Assembly (NCBI GenBank): GCA_033763655.1
Contig: JANRKD010000019.1
Span: 1 to 17,240, forward strand
DNA length: 17,240 bases
Direction: 5' to 3'
From: QFOX01 sp033763655
Lineage (GTDB): Bacteria; Pseudomonadota; Alphaproteobacteria; Rickettsiales; UBA3002
In this document: positions 1 through 7,056 of the stretch, in pieces
How the letters are laid out: the number at the start of each line of letters is the position of its first letter
Position numbering within the stretch: the stretch's first letter is position 1
Notes under the pieces: model-generated
Told to the model about the DNA's origin: nothing
Databases searched by the model: none
What the model saw: only the letters and a program-made list of their open reading frames with translations
Made by a program: the position numbers and the translations under genes

Positions 1-1979
1 TACACGCCTTCCTGACCTTCCAGGTACGCATATTCGATCGTGTCGATCTGCGCGGGATCGGCGGCGAGATACCAGGAAATAAGTGACGCAGCATCCAAGC
101 GAGGCTCGGCGATAACCTGTAGCTTGTTGGCAAACGGGTTATAATCCGAAGATTTCGTATAGATGATGTTGGTCTGCGTCACGAATTGCTCGGCCACCGT
201 TTCGATCGCGGCGGGCACCAGCAGGTACTTGGCCATAACGTTGATAAAGCGTCCGTTCAAGCCTTTCTGCTTACGCATACCGGCACGGCCGTCACCGAGC
301 GGAGCCACGGCGATCGCCGCGCCCGCACCGGCAAGGTTGCCATGCGTAGCATGGAAAAGCGCCGTGCCGTCACCCATCGCGGCATTGGCCGTGAGGATGC
401 CCCACACCGTGTCGCTTTCAAGGTCGGCAGCGGCGCGCCCGAACATTTCAGGCAGGCGAGTAAACGCCGCGAGATCATCATTGATGATCGTCTGGCGCGT
501 GATCGCCACCACCTTGCCGTAGGTAGCAAGCGCATATTGCTCGCGCGCTTCACCCACAGTCCCGCGCTTAAATTCGCCGGACTCGTTTACCTTATCGAGT
601 GACGGCGCATCGCCCAGCTGCGTGCGGGCGATGTTCTTAAAGTCGGGGTTGGTGGTTTGACGGCTGAAAGGCTTGAACGTCTGCGGTGCCGCTTCATAGG
701 CGCTGCGTAGCGTTTTGTTCGCCACGTTTGCCAGGATGAAGGGGAAATCGCTCGTGCTGTGAAGGCCACCGCGCGTGTCCAGGCCGAGCATAATACCGGC
801 CATTTCGGACTTCGACATGCCGCGCGTTCGCACGCCGCGCCGCTCGAGCAGATCGCGCCCGATCTCCATCAAGGACATACCGCGAAATTCACGCGCGCCA
901 TTGTCCAGTTGGTAGGCTTTGGGATTATGCCGGTGAAGCAGCGCGTTTTCCACCATCGCGCGCGCCGAATCCAATTCGTCGCGGGTGATGCTGACATGGG
1001 TGCGGATTTCGCCGCCTTCGCCGCTGCGCCGCGCCATTTCGTCCAATACCGCTTTACGGGCATTGGGAATAGTCACGCCGTCGGTCACCAGTTTTTGCGC
1101 GAAGGTATCGGGCAACATGGCGGCGCGGGTGATCTTTTGGATCTCCGTAATGCGGCCACGCTCCAGGCGCATACCTTCGGCGCGCTGATGTTCCGGGTGG
1201 GCGGGATCAGGCTCGCCTTCCGGCTCCGGCGCGGGATTCGCCGGTGGTTCTACCGGGGGAGTGGCAGGATTATCCGCAGGCGGATTTTCTGCCGGGTTGG
1301 TTGCAGGAGCGGTTTGCGGTTCCTGCGGATTGGTTGCGTTGTTCTTCATAGTACGAGTCTCCTTTGTGGGGGTTGAAATGGTAACGTCCTCACATGGGAA
1401 AATGTGAGGGTTGGAGCGGATGCCAGCGCCTGCATCCGCCCCTATGGGAACCAGCGATACTTCGTAAGGCTCCCAATCGATTGCGCGATAAAGCGGCACC
1501 GCGCCTTCGTTCCTGATGACTTCGCGCTTATGCACGCGATAGCCGACACTGACATTTCGGATGATTCCATTCTGAATTTTTCGGATAACCGATTCGTTTT
1601 CCGCGCCGCCATCGACCTTGAAGCTGGCATAACCCAGCCCGCCCTCGATGCGCGCCGTGCCCGCCAGCACCACGCCCTTGATATTCTCGAGCGCGTAATC
1701 GCTGTGAGTATCAAGCACCGGCGCGGCACCGGAATTGAGCCGCCCGAGGCGCACGGTTTCGGGGCTTACCACCAGTTCTTCGTCATACATTTCGCCGGTC
1801 ATGAAATCGTATTTGCGGACGATCGCGCCGGTGGTGAAAATCATGTTGAAGGTGCGGTCTTCCGCCCCGGCTTGCGCCTCGTCAAGCTGCGCCAGCCGGG
1901 TCTGTAGCGGAAGGCTCACCCTCTCCATCGAGGGCAAGCTCGAGTTGCTTGGTTTTCTTGACGTTTGCGGGTTTTTCAT
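1..1979 (-). CDS. Prohead protease / major capsid protein fusion (C-terminus beyond left edge)
   Basis: One open frame runs from ATG 1979 to the left edge, 659 codons without a stop. Residues about 40-190 are an HK97-family (U35-type) prohead serine protease. His92 lies in PVLDTHSDYA and Ser144 in IRNVSVGYRV, the expected catalytic pair. A Pro/Asn/Glu-rich linker (about 212-260) follows, which may act as scaffold. After it comes a capsid region resembling gpT/HK97-type major capsid proteins (for example LATYGKVVAITRQTIINDD). The protease matures the prohead and the capsid domain forms the shell. The start is fixed by a strong AAGGAGG (1985-1991) five bases upstream, although it lies 98 bases inside the portal gene. 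Fused protease-capsid proteins are a known phage family. A second strong start at codon 211 could also yield capsid alone. Confidence 0.9.
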   Translation of the reverse strand, partial: MKNPQTSRKPSNSSLPSMERVSLPLQTRLAQLDEAQAGAEDRTFNMIFTTGAIVRKYDFMTGEMYDEELVVSPETVRLGRLNSGAAPVLDTHSDYALENIKGVVLAGTARIEGGLGYASFKVDGGAENESVIRKIQNGIIRNVSVGYRVHKREVIRNEGAVPLYRAIDWEPYEVSLVPIGADAGAGIRSNPHIFPCEDVTISTPTKETRTMKNNATNPQEPQTAPATNPAENPPADNPATPPVEPPANPAPEPEGEPDPAHPEHQRAEGMRLERGRITEIQKITRAAMLPDTFAQKLVTDGVTIPNARKAVLDEMARRSGEGGEIRTHVSITRDELDSARAMVENALLHRHNPKAYQLDNGAREFRGMSLMEIGRDLLERRGVRTRGMSKSEMAGIMLGLDTRGGLHSTSDFPFILANVANKTLRSAYEAAPQTFKPFSRQTTNPDFKNIARTQLGDAPSLDKVNESGEFKRGTVGEAREQYALATYGKVVAITRQTIINDDLAAFTRLPEMFGRAAADLESDTVWGILTANAAMGDGTALFHATHGNLAGAGAAIAVAPLGDGRAGMRKQKGLNGRFINVMAKYLLVPAAIETVAEQFVTQTNIIYTKSSDYNPFANKLQVIAEPRLDAASLISWYLAADPAQIDTIEYAYLEGQEGV
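1347..1365 (-). promoter_or_regulatory. Internal ribosome-binding site and ATG at the protease/capsid boundary
   Basis: AAAGGAG (1359-1365) stands nine bases before an in-frame ATG (1347-1349) at codon 211 of the protease-capsid fusion, exactly where the protease domain ends. Initiation here would give capsid with linker but no protease. That would raise the capsid:protease ratio, as in-frame internal starts do in lambda C/Nu3. The site is seen directly; its use is inferred. Confidence 0.6.
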
Positions 1980-3480
1980 TGGTGCCTCCTTGGTCGGGTT
2001 GTTGTTGAGTGCCGCTTTTCGCGGTGTAACGGGGATCGCAATCGAGGATGATGCCCTTGTCATCGAGCAGCTTGTTGGTGGCGGCGATTTCCTCGATTTG
2101 CTTGTCGGGATCGAAGCCCTGGCGTGCGATCGCTTCTTTCAGCGTCATGGTGCCGTTCCTGATCATCAGCGTGTCGGCCTGCGCATCCTTGAATGGATCG
2201 ATCATCTCGAATTTCGGCGGCGTCCAACTCACCGCGTAATCCTGCTTGCTGATGATCCCGGCGATATAGGCGCGGTCGATAAAGCGCCGCCACACCGTGT
2301 TGCACATTTTCGGAATGAACACATGCCAGCGCAGCGTTTCGATCAGGCGGCGGAATTCCAGCAAACCTGCGCGCAGGCTGCTGTAATTCACCTGGCTTAA
2401 ATCGCCGGTCAGCTGCTCGTAAGTGATACCGAGGCCTGCGGCGATCGCGTGCAGCTGCACCCGCTCGTAGGATTCATAATTGCCGTCGCTGCTCGGGTTG
2501 CCGAAGCGCACGTCCTCGCCGGGCTGGAGATATTCGATCATGCCCGGGCGGAATTCCTCCACCTTTTGCGGCGCGGCGGGCTGGCCGCTGCCACCTTGAC
2601 CGTTTTTCACCACCACGTTGCCCACGATCGGTCCATCCGCGCCGCTGTTTTGCACGACGAAAGCGGCAAAGCAGGCCTCGATCTTCTTGCGCCATAGCTC
2701 GGCGTCATCGTAACCGTCGAGATCGCGCATCCGCACCATCGAAGGAGCGTAAGCGGTGACGCCGCGGAACTGTCCCGGGCGCGATTTGCGGAAAATATGC
2801 ACCACCTGGTCGGCGGGCACGCGCACGCTTTGTTGGCTTATTTTCGTGATCGCGTTTTCGCCCGGGTGCTGCGGCCACATCCAGTAAGCCACGCGCCGGT
2901 TTTTTGCATCAAACTCGACGCCCTGGTTGATATAATTGGTGCCGGATTGCAGATTCGTTTTCGTGGTATCAAGGAAATCCGACTCGAGGACTTGAATTTG
3001 AAACGGCACCACGCTGTTTTCGACAAAGCTGGTATCGCGGAAGCGGATAAAGCATTCGCCGCTTTCAAACATCGCGCGTGCCACCAGCGCCTGCATCCCG
3101 TAAAAATCGAGATCGCCGTCAAAATCGCACACGCTTGTCCATAATTCCCAAGCGTCCATGATTTGCTTATTCAGGCGCGTCGATGACGTGCGCGCCTGCG
3201 GGATAATGCCGGTGCCGATCGCGTTGCCGACGAATATCTCCACGGCCTTGCTGCCGTAAGGATTATTGCGCACTAGGTCGCGTGCCCGTTCGCGCAGGCG
3301 TGAACCCGCACCGGAAATCTCGGTATTGGCCGAGGCGCCGGAGGTTAGCCAATCGTCGATCCGCCTGCCGGTTTTCGCGCCTTCATAGGCGCGCGCCACC
3401 AAGTTAAGCGCCATGCGTGCCTGCTTGCGCTTTACCGCCGAAACCGGATTAAAAACGCCTATTAAATCATCGATCCACAT
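1882..3480 (-). CDS. Phage portal protein, lambda family
   Basis: This 532-residue protein matches the lambda gpB-type portal family in length and layout. The N-terminus is rich in basic residues and contains the typical RERARDLVRNNPYGSKAVE segment (about 63-81). A GTGIIPQA loop follows, and later QVNYSSLRAGLLEF and the MIDPFKDAQADTLMIRNG region. The portal is the dodecameric ring at one capsid vertex through which terminase drives DNA. The start at 3480 has AAAGGA seven bases upstream and lies three bases after the gpW stop. The last 98 bases overlap the start of the protease-capsid gene in another frame. The C-terminal tail is Gln/Gly/Glu-rich and probably disordered. Identification is firm. 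Confidence 0.95.
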   Translation of the reverse strand: MWIDDLIGVFNPVSAVKRKQARMALNLVARAYEGAKTGRRIDDWLTSGASANTEISGAGSRLRERARDLVRNNPYGSKAVEIFVGNAIGTGIIPQARTSSTRLNKQIMDAWELWTSVCDFDGDLDFYGMQALVARAMFESGECFIRFRDTSFVENSVVPFQIQVLESDFLDTTKTNLQSGTNYINQGVEFDAKNRRVAYWMWPQHPGENAITKISQQSVRVPADQVVHIFRKSRPGQFRGVTAYAPSMVRMRDLDGYDDAELWRKKIEACFAAFVVQNSGADGPIVGNVVVKNGQGGSGQPAAPQKVEEFRPGMIEYLQPGEDVRFGNPSSDGNYESYERVQLHAIAAGLGITYEQLTGDLSQVNYSSLRAGLLEFRRLIETLRWHVFIPKMCNTVWRRFIDRAYIAGIISKQDYAVSWTPPKFEMIDPFKDAQADTLMIRNGTMTLKEAIARQGFDPDKQIEEIAATNKLLDDKGIILDCDPRYTAKSGTQQQPDQGGTNEKPANVKKTKQLELALDGEGEPSATDPAGAA

Positions 3481-3483
3481 AGA

Positions 3484-3687
3484 CTAATCCTTTACGAAGG
3501 AGGCGAATGATGCGCGGCTCTTAGGCGCATCGGCGGCGGCGCTTAACTGATCGCGGATCAGGTCGCGCGCCTTGATCAGTTCCGCCACCGACTGGTAGCG
3601 CACGGACTTGTCGCCCACGCGCACCTCGAGCGTGCCGGAGGCGATAGCTTCCTCCAGCGCATCCAGTTGAGTTTGTGTAAATGCCAT
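3484..3687 (-). CDS. Head-tail joining protein, gpW family
   Basis: This 67-residue protein has the gpW pattern: an N-terminal helix (TQTQLDALEEAIASG), a short beta hairpin (LEVRVGDKSVRYQSV) and a second helix (AELIKARDLIRDQL). Lambda gpW is 68 residues, acts after DNA packaging and seals the portal so that tails can attach. Its position between the terminase large subunit and the portal is the same as in lambda. A GAGG site overlaps the preceding terminase stop and sits six bases before the ATG, which suggests translational coupling. Confidence 0.88.
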   Translation of the reverse strand: MAFTQTQLDALEEAIASGTLEVRVGDKSVRYQSVAELIKARDLIRDQLSAAADAPKSRASFASFVKD

Positions 3688-3690
3688 TGC

Positions 3691-5535
3691 TTACCTCGAT
3701 AGCCAGTTGTCCATGCGCGGTATCCACGCTTGGTTTTTGGGGTTAGATTGTGCTTCTTGATCAGGGCGTTCGGGCACGTTGCGTGGCGTTTTTTCGATCT
3801 CGTCTGCTAATTGTGCCAAATTGGGATTAAGCAGCTTAAAGGCCGCAAAAGCGTACACGGTGCAGTCTAAAACCTCGTTTCGCGCACGAATTTTGATCCA
3901 TTCGCGCTTGGCAACGCCCTTAGCAAAGCGCAACACCTGCTTTTCCCCCGTCAACTGGAGGAAATATTCGCGGTCGCGCTCTGACGGGAAGTGAAAATAG
4001 CCCGCGCCCGGCTCGGTGATACGCAGGCGGCTATAGATCATTTCCTTGGCCGTATCCGTTCCGATCGGATAGAGGCGCAGCTTGTAGCGGTTATTGCGGG
4101 TCGGCCTGCCGATCAGCGGTTTGGCCGGCTGGCTTACGCCCTTTACCGGGAACACGCCGCGCAGCGCGCGGTTGCCGCAAAATTCATAGACCATCTGCGT
4201 ATGATGACCGCCCGAGTCCACACACACGCAGGCGATATTTAGCTGAACGCCTAACTTGCTTCGGATCGGTTTTTGCAAATACGCATCGAGATCCTGCCAC
4301 ACGGAATCCTGCGCCGGATCGCCGTAAAACACGCGGTAATCCAGTGACCAGCATTCCTCGCCGACGCCCCAGCCTTTGACTTCGATTTCCAGGCGATCGC
4401 CTTGCACGTCCACACCGGCGGTGACCAGCACCACCTGTTCGGGCGCGTCATCGCCCCAGCTTTCCTTGCGCGTCAGCAGCACGTCGGCGTCGAGCGTTTC
4501 GCCATCTTCCTCCCACGGCTCGCCCAGCGACGTATTGACCCAGGTTTTCAGCGTTTCCGGCAGGCGCTTGGCGCGCAGGAAATCCGTGACCATCTGCGCC
4601 AGCGTCACCCAGGGCGAATACATTTCGCTGATATGAAAGCCCGCGATGTCGGTCAGCGGTTTTTCCGCCACCCAATGCCCGCCCCGGGTCATCGGCAGGC
4701 GTTCGCTTTCGGCGATGACACAGCCGTTATGTTCGCAGGCATAGTAAGCGGTTTCCGGCTTGTGGCCTTCTTCGCCGCTTTCCCATTTTACCTGCGACCA
4801 TTTCAACACCTGGTATTCGCCGCAATGCGGGCACGGCACATGAAAGCGCCGCTGATCGCTTTGCTCGAATGCCGCCTCGATGCGACTTGCCCCCTTGACG
4901 GTGGGGGTGGAAGTCAACATCAGCTTGCGGTTCCAAAAGGTCGTGGTGCGCTTTTTCGCCAAGCTCACCGGGTCGCCTTCCGTGCCCGCCGATACCGGGT
5001 AGCGATCCACTTCATCGCACAGCACGATCCGAATCGGGCGGCTGGCGAGCGAGGCGGGTGAATTCGCGCCAGCCATCGTGATATGCCCGCCCGGGAAACG
5101 CTTATGCAAAAGCGTGTTGCCGGAGTCGCGGGCGCGCGGGTCTTTTACCAGGCCATGCAGTACCGACGTATCGCGCAGCATCGGCGCGAAGCGGTCTTTG
5201 CTCCAGGCTTCCGCCATCTCGAGCGTCGGCTGCAACAGCAGGATCGGCGACGGGTCGAGGTGGATGTGGTAGCCGATCGTGTTATTAATGATCTCCGTCT
5301 TGCCAATCTGCGCCGACGACATGATCACCACGGTTTCGATGTGCGGATCGCACAGCGCGTCCATGATTTCCCGCTGGTACGGGGCGCGGGAAGTCAGCCA
5401 TTTTCCGGGTTCGGCGCTCGCCTCGCTGCTAAGCTGCCGGTATTGATCCGCCCATTGGCTTACCGTCAGTTTCGGCGGCGGTGCCGCCAGCCTCGCCACC
5501 TTGCGCAATAAAGCCGCTGTTTCTTTCTGGATCAT
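3691..5535 (-). CDS. terL: Terminase large subunit, GpA family
   Basis: This 614-residue packaging motor has an N-terminal ATPase and a C-terminal nuclease. The Walker A region is SSAQIGKTE (73-81), an adenine/arginine-poor variant usual in GpA proteins. Walker B is IRIVLCDEVDRYP (168-180), with Asp174 and Glu175. A zinc-binding cluster (CPHC 235-238, C267 and C272) follows, typical of this family. The nuclease has acidic residues in VTAGVDVQGDRLE (Asp376), CVDSGGHHT (Asp440) and a late VLDCTVYAF. The start at 5535 keeps the conserved PPPKLTVSQWADQYR region but has no clear ribosome-binding site and lies 107 bases inside the small-subunit gene, so translation is probably coupled. The length is normal for the family. 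Confidence 0.95.
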   Translation of the reverse strand: MIQKETAALLRKVARLAAPPPKLTVSQWADQYRQLSSEASAEPGKWLTSRAPYQREIMDALCDPHIETVVIMSSAQIGKTEIINNTIGYHIHLDPSPILLLQPTLEMAEAWSKDRFAPMLRDTSVLHGLVKDPRARDSGNTLLHKRFPGGHITMAGANSPASLASRPIRIVLCDEVDRYPVSAGTEGDPVSLAKKRTTTFWNRKLMLTSTPTVKGASRIEAAFEQSDQRRFHVPCPHCGEYQVLKWSQVKWESGEEGHKPETAYYACEHNGCVIAESERLPMTRGGHWVAEKPLTDIAGFHISEMYSPWVTLAQMVTDFLRAKRLPETLKTWVNTSLGEPWEEDGETLDADVLLTRKESWGDDAPEQVVLVTAGVDVQGDRLEIEVKGWGVGEECWSLDYRVFYGDPAQDSVWQDLDAYLQKPIRSKLGVQLNIACVCVDSGGHHTQMVYEFCGNRALRGVFPVKGVSQPAKPLIGRPTRNNRYKLRLYPIGTDTAKEMIYSRLRITEPGAGYFHFPSERDREYFLQLTGEKQVLRFAKGVAKREWIKIRARNEVLDCTVYAFAAFKLLNPNLAQLADEIEKTPRNVPERPDQEAQSNPKNQAWIPRMDNWLSR

Positions 5536-5986
5536 AGAGGGATAACTCGTTCAATGCTTCCTGCACCAGCTCCCCCAGCACCATTTCAACCTCTTTGAAA
5601 TCCGTGAGCCCAAGAACCATTTGCGATCCCCGCGCGGGCAGCCCGGAAAGCCGGGAGCGAAACGCCACCACCAGACTCGACCATCCGTTTTCCACTTCGT
5701 TTTTGGGGATGAGAGTGCGGTTTATCATTTTGACTTCCAGTTCGGTCTTGTCGGCCTGCGCCTTAATCAGCCGCGCGCGTTCCTGCTGTGCGTCGATCGG
5801 CACGATGCCCTTGCCGAAAGCCCGATCCTGGAGGAACGCGATATAGCCGCGCACGCAGCCGACGAGATCGTATTTGCCTTTTTCGGGTTTGGGGATCACC
5901 CCATCCTTGGCCAGCTGCTGCACGCGCCGTTCGGACAAGTTGAACAGGCGGGCGATGACGCCCACTTTGTAAGTTGGTTCTGACAT
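5429..5986 (-). CDS. terS: Terminase small subunit, Nu1-like DNA-packaging protein
   Basis: This 185-residue protein begins with a winged/MerR-like helix-turn-helix (VGVIARLFNLSERRVQQLAKDG, about 8-29, read across two lines of residues) like lambda Nu1. An extended charged helix (ERARLIKAQADKTELEVKMI, about 69-88) follows, typical of the oligomerising part. It recognises the packaging site on phage DNA and hands it to the large subunit. The last 107 bases overlap the large-subunit gene. The Gly/Ala-rich C-terminus is encoded within that overlap. The start follows the methyltransferase stop after only TCCT, with no strong ribosome-binding site, so it probably depends on upstream translation. 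Confidence 0.88.
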   Translation of the reverse strand: MSEPTYKVGVIARLFNLSERRVQQLAKDGVIPKPEKGKYDLVGCVRGYIAFLQDRAFGKGIVPIDAQQERARLIKAQADKTELEVKMINRTLIPKNEVENGWSSLVVAFRSRLSGLPARGSQMVLGLTDFKEVEMVLGELVQEALNELSLYDPERNSGFIAQGGEAGGTAAETDGKPMGGSIPAA

Positions 5987-5990
5987 AGGA

Positions 5991-6638
5991 TTACTTCGTG
6001 ATTAACCATCCGGCAAAATCGCCAAAACGAAACCATAGGGTTGCATCGTCGCCCAGCATCGCCGGATCGAGCGGGCGCTGCACGCCGCCCAAGCTCAATT
6101 CCTTGGCGATGATATTTCTTGCATCCGCGCCCGCCGCCACTTTTCCGGCCAGCGTCAGCCGCCAGAACACGGTGGCTTCATAGCCGGAGGACGCTTCGCA
6201 TTTATCGACGATCAAGAGCGCGCCGCCAGGCTTGATCAGCGATTTCAGCGAGGCGATGAACGCCGGGCGCTTTTCCACCGGCATGAACATCAGCACCAGG
6301 TAACAGATCGCCAGGTCGTAAGGCTGAAATCGATAATCAAGCGCGTCGATCTGCACCAGTTCGCCGGGCGCATCGTATTTCGCGCACATTTCCGCGCTGG
6401 CTTCGATCCCGATCAGTTGCGCCTTGCGCGCCTTTAAGGTTTCCTCAAGCGCGCGGCCTATGTTGCCGGTAGAAGCGCCGATGTCATAGACCAGCCCGCC
6501 CTTGGGTATGAAGTGGCGGGCGATATGCGCCACCGCGCCGGTAACCAATTCATACCAGGGCAGCTGCTCGCGCACATGGCTATCGAAGCCCGAGGCCACT
6601 TGCGCGTTCTCGAACGTCCATTCTTTGAGCTTTTCCAT
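5991..6638 (-). CDS. Class I SAM-dependent methyltransferase, CmoA-like, phage-borne
   Basis: This 215-residue Rossmann methyltransferase has motif I at GLVYDIGASTGNIG (about 48-61), an acidic residue after LIGIEAS, and a PGGALLIVDKC strand. Its opening (EWTFENAQVASGF), the VYDIG motif and the end (LWFRFGDFAGWLITK) match the layout of E. coli CmoA, which makes carboxy-SAM for tRNA wobble uridine modification. It is about 30 residues shorter than CmoA. I cannot confirm the residues that bind the carboxyl group, so plain methyl transfer or only SAM binding is equally possible. It lies four bases after the HAD-like gene and four before the terminase small subunit, so it is part of the late operon. 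The substrate (tRNA, DNA base or other) is unknown. Confidence 0.75.
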   Translation of the reverse strand: MEKLKEWTFENAQVASGFDSHVREQLPWYELVTGAVAHIARHFIPKGGLVYDIGASTGNIGRALEETLKARKAQLIGIEASAEMCAKYDAPGELVQIDALDYRFQPYDLAICYLVLMFMPVEKRPAFIASLKSLIKPGGALLIVDKCEASSGYEATVFWRLTLAGKVAAGADARNIIAKELSLGGVQRPLDPAMLGDDATLWFRFGDFAGWLITK

Positions 6639-6642
6639 AGGA

Positions 6643-7056
6643 TCATGCCGGTAGTGACGGCCATTCGTCGCCCGGCTCGATCTTTACCGACCGGATTCCG
6701 TGGCGCGCATACATGGCGTGGGTTTGCGGGTTGCTTTCGATAGCGAGGTAATCGGCTTGCCCGTGGTTAGGCAGCACATGCTCTTTCAGCATACGTTCCT
6801 TCGCCAGCGGCGGCGCAACCCCGTAGCGGTTGAAATACGCCTCCTGGGGCAGCCAGCCCGTTTTGGTTTTGATGCTTTCCAACGTCGCCGCCTGGTGCAT
6901 TGCCGGGCGCGCCGTCATCAAAATGACGTGATGCGGGAGCAGCAACTTCACCAGCCAGGCGCGGTAGCGCTCCTGCGCGATTTGCCGGGTGAACGGACTA
7001 TGCCGCTCGTCGCTGTTTTCTACCAGCGTATAATTAAGATCAAGAAGTATGATCAT
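6643..7056 (-). CDS. Small HAD-like protein with altered catalytic motifs
   Basis: This 137-residue protein has the HAD fold outline. Motif I is ILLDLNYTLVE (3-13), motif II is ILMTARP (45-51), a Lys lies in LAKERMLKEHV, and motif IV is at DYLAIESNPQTHAMY. The usual DxD of phosphatases is DLN here, and the motif IV acidic pair is reduced to Glu-Ser-Asn. The nucleophile Asp6 is kept, but the general acid and one metal ligand look replaced. It may be a specialised nucleotidase, a relative of the phage polynucleotide-kinase phosphatase domain, or a non-catalytic binder. Its start overlaps the stop of the ParB-methyltransferase gene by four bases, so the two are translationally coupled. Confidence 0.7.
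   Translation of the reverse strand: MIILLDLNYTLVENSDERHSPFTRQIAQERYRAWLVKLLLPHHVILMTARPAMHQAATLESIKTKTGWLPQEAYFNRYGVAPPLAKERMLKEHVLPNHGQADYLAIESNPQTHAMYARHGIRSVKIEPGDEWPSLPA

Noticed and set aside
759..1376. Long plus-strand open frame (about 205 codons)
   Set aside because: It is antisense to the protease-capsid gene, His/Arg-rich without domain sense, and has no ribosome-binding site; a shadow of a GC-rich gene.
1347..1979. Separate protease and capsid genes
   Set aside because: No stop or frameshift separates them: codon 211 of the protease frame is the capsid ATG, so a fusion with an optional internal start fits better.
1735..2400. Long plus-strand open frame (about 221 codons)
   Set aside because: Antisense to the portal and protease genes; no family resemblance.
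4402..5061. Long plus-strand open frame (about 219 codons)
   Set aside because: Antisense to the terminase large subunit; Arg/His-rich shadow.
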